Shown one piece after another: positions 23,267-26,805 of a stretch of 26,805 bases of DNA. Numbering within the stretch: position 1 is the stretch's first letter; each line of letters opens with the position of its first letter. Source of the stretch: Microcaldota archaeon (GTDB lineage Archaea; B1Sed10-29; JACOVT01); contig JACOVT010000038.1 in assembly GCA_016177165.1 (NCBI GenBank), forward strand, positions 1-26,805, in the 5' to 3' direction. The notes below the pieces were generated by a model. It had not been told where the DNA came from. It saw only the letters and a program-made list of their open reading frames with translations, and searched no databases. The translations under genes were made by a program, and so were the position numbers.

Positions 23267-23704
23267 ATGCAAACGAGACGCAATCGCAGGTTCGGGGTGG
23301 GAAGTAAAGACGCCACAAAGGTCCGACAGGCGGCCCGCATGATAACGGGCGCTGGACGCCCGCGAGAGTTGGAAGTTGAAGCACTAATAGAACTGCCGCT
23401 CAGGTTGCGCATTCCACAAGTTAGGACTTCACGCAGCACTGGAAGCAGCTGGTGGCTGCTCAGGCGCGTCATCCCGGCAGTCAGGTCAGGGAAGGCCATT
23501 CCAATAGCTCCATCGCCGCGCCTAAAAGGCGTACTTAGAAGAACCGGCGTCAAAGTGCCGACCACCGGTTTCATTAGAGTTAACCCATCGCAGGCCGAGA
23601 GCGCCGCAGCTGCTGGCTTCCACCTAGTAGGCGGAGCCTACGTCATACTCAAGCCCAATCAGCTGAGCGACCTCAGAAGGCGCGGCCTGATTGGCAGAGA
23701 ATAG
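23267..23704 (+). CDS. Basic hypothetical protein (145 aa)
   Basis: I do not recognise this family. The protein is rich in Arg and has no TM helix. Parts that stand out are MQTRRNRRFGVGSKDATKVR, a run of beta-prone residues with RLRIPQVRTSRSTGSSWWLL, RSGKAIPIAPSPRLKG, and the end FHLVGGAYVILKPNQLSDLR. It may bind nucleic acid, but this is inferred only from charge. The ATG at 23267 fits leaderless TATA spacing; a longer in-frame form starting at 23231 would overlap the TATA box and is rejected. It converges on purB. Confidence 0.65.
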   Translation: MQTRRNRRFGVGSKDATKVRQAARMITGAGRPRELEVEALIELPLRLRIPQVRTSRSTGSSWWLLRRVIPAVRSGKAIPIAPSPRLKGVLRRTGVKVPTTGFIRVNPSQAESAAAAGFHLVGGAYVILKPNQLSDLRRRGLIGRE

Positions 23705-23721
23705 AGAAGTGAGAGCGGCGG

Positions 23722-25122
23722 CTAGTTTCCGGCAAGGGTGCTGGCGAGCCCAATGTATGATTCAGGGGTCAGGCGCTTCAGGCGGGCCTTGAGCTCTTCG
23801 CTGACCTGAAGGCCATCCACGAATCTTGACAGGTCTTGCATCGTAACACGTTTTCCGCGCGTGACCTCCCTGAGCTTCTCATAAGGCATCTCGACGCCCT
23901 CGCGCCGGAGTATCGTCTGTATGGCTTCTGAAACAACCTCCGGATGGTTCCGCAGAGCTTCGGCCACCTTGGCCTCGTTGACTGACACCTTGCCAAGGCC
24001 CTTTACGGCCGAGTTGTAGGCTATCACGCAATGACCTAGAGCAACGCCAATGTTTCTTAGGACGGTCGCGTCAGATAGGTCCCTTTGCAGCCTTGAGATT
24101 GGCAGCTTGGAGGAGAAGTGGTGTAGCAGCGCGTTTGCTATGCCCAGGTTTCCTTCGCAGTTCTCGAAGTCGATCGGGTTCACCTTGTGCGGCATCGTGG
24201 ACGACCCGACCTCGCCTGCAACAGGCTTCTGGACCAGCCAGTCGTCGCTTATGTATCTCCAGGCGTCCTGCGCTAGCCCGATTACCACCGTGTTTAACCG
24301 GTGGATGTTGTCAAACAGCTCGGCGTACGAGTCATGTGGTTCAATCTGTGTGGTGACCAGGTTTGGGGCGAGCCGCACTCGCCTGCCAGAGTTGAGCGTT
24401 TCCACGAATTGCCTGGTGAAAGCCACCCAGTCGACATCAGGGCACGCGGCCTGGTGCGCGTTATAATTCCCAGTCGCGCCATTCAGCTTTACCAGCAGCT
24501 CGGTTGACTCTAGCTGGTCGACTTGTCTCTTCACGCGCGAGGCGAACACCCTGAACTCCTTTCCAAAAGTGGTGGGCGAGGCCGGCTGGCCGTGGGTCCG
24601 CGCAAGTATGGCGACGTTCCTGTAAAGTAATGCAAGCTCGTCGAGCCTCTCGTAGAGCGCTTTTGCGGCCGGTATCAGTACCTTTTCCAGGCTGTCGCTC
24701 ATCATCATAGAGTGCGCGATGTTTTTCGTGTCGTCGGAAGTAAGCGCGAAATGCACCCATTCGAGCGAGTCGCTGAGCGACGTCCCACCTAGCTTTTCCT
24801 TGATGTAATACTCGATGGCCTTGAGGTCATGGTTGGTCGGCCTCATCCCATCGTGGCCCCCTACCTCAATGTCCTTCACGATGGCAGCGTCCGCGGCAGA
24901 GATGGCGCCCACTGAACGTATGCGTAGCTTCTCCTCTTCGGTGAACCTCCTGAGGCCCGTGCCGCTGGTTTCGGAAAGCGCTATCAGGTAGGCGCATTCG
25001 ACCATCGTGCGGTACTTGATCAGCGCCCTTTCACTGAAAAACTCCGCTAGCGGCTCTACCTGGCCCCGGTAGCGGCCGTCTATCGGGCTTATCGCGTCCA
25101 ACGTCTCCATTACGCTCAGCAT
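23722..25122 (-). CDS. purB: Adenylosuccinate lyase, E. coli-type
   Basis: This enzyme cleaves fumarate from SAICAR and from adenylosuccinate in purine synthesis. The 466-aa product has the fumarase/aspartase-superfamily signature GSSTMPHKVNPIDFENCEGN with the catalytic Ser (307/308). His177 lies in ARTHGQP and His98 in PTNHD. Its start (ISPIDGRYRGQ) and end (RLTPESYIGLA) match the E. coli PurB subgroup closely rather than the shorter type usual in archaea. I start at ATG 25122 because TTTATA (minus strand, 25142-25149) is 23-24 bp upstream; a longer form reaching 25341 overlaps purA and is rejected. It is divergent from purA, which makes its substrate. Confidence 0.95.
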   Translation of the reverse strand: MLSVMETLDAISPIDGRYRGQVEPLAEFFSERALIKYRTMVECAYLIALSETSGTGLRRFTEEEKLRIRSVGAISAADAAIVKDIEVGGHDGMRPTNHDLKAIEYYIKEKLGGTSLSDSLEWVHFALTSDDTKNIAHSMMMSDSLEKVLIPAAKALYERLDELALLYRNVAILARTHGQPASPTTFGKEFRVFASRVKRQVDQLESTELLVKLNGATGNYNAHQAACPDVDWVAFTRQFVETLNSGRRVRLAPNLVTTQIEPHDSYAELFDNIHRLNTVVIGLAQDAWRYISDDWLVQKPVAGEVGSSTMPHKVNPIDFENCEGNLGIANALLHHFSSKLPISRLQRDLSDATVLRNIGVALGHCVIAYNSAVKGLGKVSVNEAKVAEALRNHPEVVSEAIQTILRREGVEMPYEKLREVTRGKRVTMQDLSRFVDGLQVSEELKARLKRLTPESYIGLASTLAGN

Positions 25123-25140
25123 TCTAATTAAATGCCCATT

Positions 25141-25150
25141 GTATAAATAA
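25141..25150. promoter_or_regulatory. Shared TATA box of purB and purA
   Basis: GTATAAATAA lies 23-24 bp before the purB ATG (leaderless) and about 37 bp before the purA ATG. The purA leader of about 12 nt contains GGGGTGG (25172-25178), a good ribosome-binding site. Confidence 0.6.
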
Positions 25151-25182
25151 TCAAACCATGTAAGTATTGGCGGGGTGGCTAT

Positions 25183-26568
25183 ATGGGTCTTGTCACGATA
25201 GTGGGTGCCCTTTGGGGAGATGAGGGCAAGGGGAAAATTACTGACGTTGTCAACGAGCAGGCAGACCTGATAGTCAAGACCAACGGCGGGGCCAACGCAG
25301 GCACCACTTTCGTGATTGATGGCAAGAAGCACGTGCTCCACCTGCTGCCTTCAGGAGTGCTGCGCGGGAAACGCTCGCTCCTTGCGCAAGGCATTGTAAT
25401 GAGGCCAGAACAGCTGTGCAAGGAACTTGAGGAGTTTGACTGGAAAGTCAGCATAGGCATCGACCCGAGGCTGCACGTCACTCTCCCTTACCACCTCGCG
25501 CTTGATTATGCTCGGGAAAAGGCAGCCGACCTGAAGGCAAAGGGCGACAACAAGACTGTAGGGGGCGCGATAGGCACGACCCTTTCAGGAATAGGCCCCA
25601 CCTACGAGCAGCAGAAGAGCCGGGCAGGTATCCGCTTCTGCGAGCTCGCTGGCGACGAGGAGAAACTCAAGAAAAGGGTTGAAGAGAACTACAATTACGT
25701 TAAGGGAATAATAGCACAATCAGGCCTGGACGTGGTGATGCCCGACCGGAAACAGGTCGACGGAAAGTACGTCGTGAACGAGGTGCCGCTCACGCCGGAG
25801 TACTGCCAGCAAGTGGCGGTCGAATCCGGCCGCAAGCTTGGCAAGTACCTTTCCGACGTGTCGCTGGAAGTAATCGAGGCGCTAGGCGCTGGCAAGAACG
25901 TGGTGTTCCAAGGCGCCCAAGGAACCATGCTCGACATCGGTTTCGGCAACTACCCAAAAGTCACGAGCTCTGAGACCCGCGCGCCGGCCGCCTACGCGGC
26001 CGTGGGCATACCGCCTGTTCCAATGCGCGTTATCGGCATTGTCAAGGCCTACCCGACAAAAGTCGGCTCCGGTCCTGTCGTGACCTGCCTTGACGGTGGC
26101 AGGTGGCCCGTCGACGAGGCCTGCTCTGATGACATAGCCAAGACAATACGCAAGCGCGCCAACGAGAGAGGCGCGACTACCGGCAGGGCCCGGCGGATCG
26201 GCTGGCCCGACATGGTCGTGCTGAAGTATTCCAGCCAGCTCAACGGCTTCACCAACATAGCCCTGACCCTCTTGGACGTGCTGCACGACATAGACCCGAT
26301 AAAGGTATGCGTGGAATACGAAATAGATGGCAAGAGGACCGACGCCTACCCGTCATGGGATCTGGACGCGCTGGCAAGGGCAAAGCCGGTTTACAAGGAG
26401 CTGCCCGGCTTCGGCGACATTACTGGCGTAAGGGAGTACGGCCAACTGCCTGATGGGGCAAAACAATACATACGGCTGATCGAGCAGGCAACCGGCGCGC
26501 CGGTCTCCATAATATCCGTGGGCCCGGATAGAGAGCAGACCATACTAAGGGATTTCAAACCCTTCTAA
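25183..26568 (+). CDS. purA: Adenylosuccinate synthetase, full-length bacterial-type, with catalytic His replaced by Thr
   Basis: PurA joins IMP and aspartate using GTP to make adenylosuccinate, which PurB then converts to AMP. The 461-aa protein has WGDEGKGK (12-18 region, Asp13 present), the loop QGAQGTMLDIGFGNYP, VTSS, TTGRARRIGWPD and the GTP-site part SVGPDRE. It is much longer than the roughly 340-aa archaeal enzymes and matches the bacterial length. The conserved GGxNAGH loop reads GGANAGTT, so the His known as the catalytic acid in E. coli (His41) is Thr41 here (codon 25303-25305). All other visible motifs are intact. Activity is therefore uncertain, or chemistry may be altered. It is divergent from purB and shares its promoter. 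Confidence 0.95.
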   Translation: MGLVTIVGALWGDEGKGKITDVVNEQADLIVKTNGGANAGTTFVIDGKKHVLHLLPSGVLRGKRSLLAQGIVMRPEQLCKELEEFDWKVSIGIDPRLHVTLPYHLALDYAREKAADLKAKGDNKTVGGAIGTTLSGIGPTYEQQKSRAGIRFCELAGDEEKLKKRVEENYNYVKGIIAQSGLDVVMPDRKQVDGKYVVNEVPLTPEYCQQVAVESGRKLGKYLSDVSLEVIEALGAGKNVVFQGAQGTMLDIGFGNYPKVTSSETRAPAAYAAVGIPPVPMRVIGIVKAYPTKVGSGPVVTCLDGGRWPVDEACSDDIAKTIRKRANERGATTGRARRIGWPDMVVLKYSSQLNGFTNIALTLLDVLHDIDPIKVCVEYEIDGKRTDAYPSWDLDALARAKPVYKELPGFGDITGVREYGQLPDGAKQYIRLIEQATGAPVSIISVGPDREQTILRDFKPF

Positions 26569-26640
26569 TTCTGGAAGTGCTGAAATCAGGAAAAGCCTCG
26601 GGAAAACGAATGATATTTCAAGTGTTTTCTTTGGGACACA

Positions 26641-26720
26641 AGAAGAAGCCTAGCTTCTTCTGTGCAGAGGAAGCTTGGCTTCCTCAAGCACCTTGTACTT
26701 TTCTTTTCTAAAAAGAAAAG
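26641..26720. repeat. Three consecutive perfect triloop hairpins
   Basis: AGAAGAAGC/GCTTCTTCT with loop CTA (26641-26661), GAGGAAGC/GCTTCCTC with loop TTG (26667-26685), and CTTTTCTTTT/AAAAGAAAAG with loop CTA (26698-26720). They lie between the end of purA and a tRNA-like sequence. The first two share the GAAGC-N3-GCTTC top with two hairpins in the tRNA-Trp intron. Confidence 0.9.
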
Positions 26721-26725
26721 GACAG

Positions 26726-26746
26726 TGCGGGAGACAGGATTCGAAC
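26726..26746 (-). other. tRNA 3'-end-like fragment (minus strand)
   Basis: On the minus strand GTTCGAATCCTGTCTCCCGCA looks like a T loop, T-stem 3' strand, acceptor 3' strand and discriminator. The T-stem 5' strand does not pair with it, so this is not a complete tRNA. A second TCCCGCA lies at 26799-26805, at the window edge, and could be the end of the intact tRNA. Confidence 0.45.
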
Positions 26747-26750
26747 TCTG

Positions 26751-26791
26751 CGGAGAAACTGTGGTTGCTGTGGTTCTCCGTCGTTCGAATC
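26751..26791 (-). ncRNA. Second copy of the tRNA-downstream element
   Basis: Plus strand: CGGAGAA, a 16-nt loop containing CTGTGG twice, TTCTCCG, a TC spacer, then GTTCGAATC. It matches the element at 15057-15086 in 20 of 23 positions over TGTGG to GAATC, with both stem changes paired. Confidence 0.55.
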
Positions 26792-26805
26792 CTAGAGGTG
26801 CGGGA

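Noticed and set aside
25123..25341. Longer purB start
   Set aside because: It would overlap purA and the shared promoter, and the family starts near MLSVMETLDAISPIDGRY.
26641..26720. Simple terminator of purA
   Set aside because: Three separate perfect stems, two of which share a top motif with the tRNA-Trp intron, exceed what a terminator needs, although a role in ending purA mRNA is still possible.
26726..26805. Complete tRNA at the right edge
   Set aside because: Neither strand gives paired T and acceptor stems within the window; only a fragment can be claimed.

Overview
The window is from an archaeon. The markers are archaeal-type release factor aRF1, archaeal UMP kinase, the diphthamide enzyme Dph2, Lrp/AsnC and TrmB regulators, intron-containing tRNA-Trp and tRNA-Arg, and promoters with a TATA box about 24-28 bp before the start codon (leaderless style). 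Genes are tightly packed, some overlapping by 4 bp, and the sequence looks moderately GC-rich. Compactness, tRNA introns, an intein and bacterial-looking purine genes would fit a DPANN-type lineage, but the sequence alone does not fix the taxon.

Layout. 1-384: end of a minus-strand unit, a small DUF350-like membrane protein followed by the first 32 codons of a secreted protein that opens with a Hint-like Cys motif. 414-3164: aRF1 interrupted exactly after its catalytic GGQ by a 520-aa intein with a LAGLIDADG endonuclease and an extra helix-turn-helix. 3205-3876: UMP kinase. 3873-6524: a Ca2+-type P-type ATPase. 6586-8049: a small unknown protein, Dph2 and a basic unknown protein. 8083-8988: a DMT-family transporter. 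9064-9324: tRNA-Trp with a 185-nt intron. 9360-9848: an Lrp-type regulator with a palindromic operator. 9952-15021: a very large cell-surface subtilisin-like protease and a membrane-anchored protein with a similar C-terminal beta-sandwich. 15090-15233: tRNA-Arg(CCU) with a 66-nt intron. 15278-17699: a TrmB regulator divergent from a surface protein with NEW3-like domains and a long charged cytoplasmic tail. 17792-18787: a metallo-beta-lactamase/beta-CASP-like nuclease. 18791-19791: small unknown proteins, one with a zinc ribbon. 19858-22145: a Na+/H+ antiporter overlapping a DUF155/RMD1-like membrane protein. 22198-23704: small unknown proteins and a patch of tandem repeats. 23722-26568: divergent purB and purA, the two enzymes that act around adenylosuccinate. 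26569-26805: a run of perfect triloop hairpins and tRNA-like sequence.

The main functional themes are translation and its modification (aRF1, Dph2, tRNAs), nucleotide synthesis (PyrH, PurA, PurB), ion transport (P-type ATPase, antiporter) and the cell surface (subtilase, beta-sandwich protein, NEW3 protein).

The most unusual signals are: the intein splitting GGQ; a PurA in which the position of the catalytic His is Thr; a tRNA-downstream element found twice with compensatory stem changes; a family of triloop hairpins with a shared GAAGC-N3-GCTTC top, found in the tRNA-Trp intron and near the terminal tRNA-like sequence; and several TATA boxes placed inside inverted repeats.
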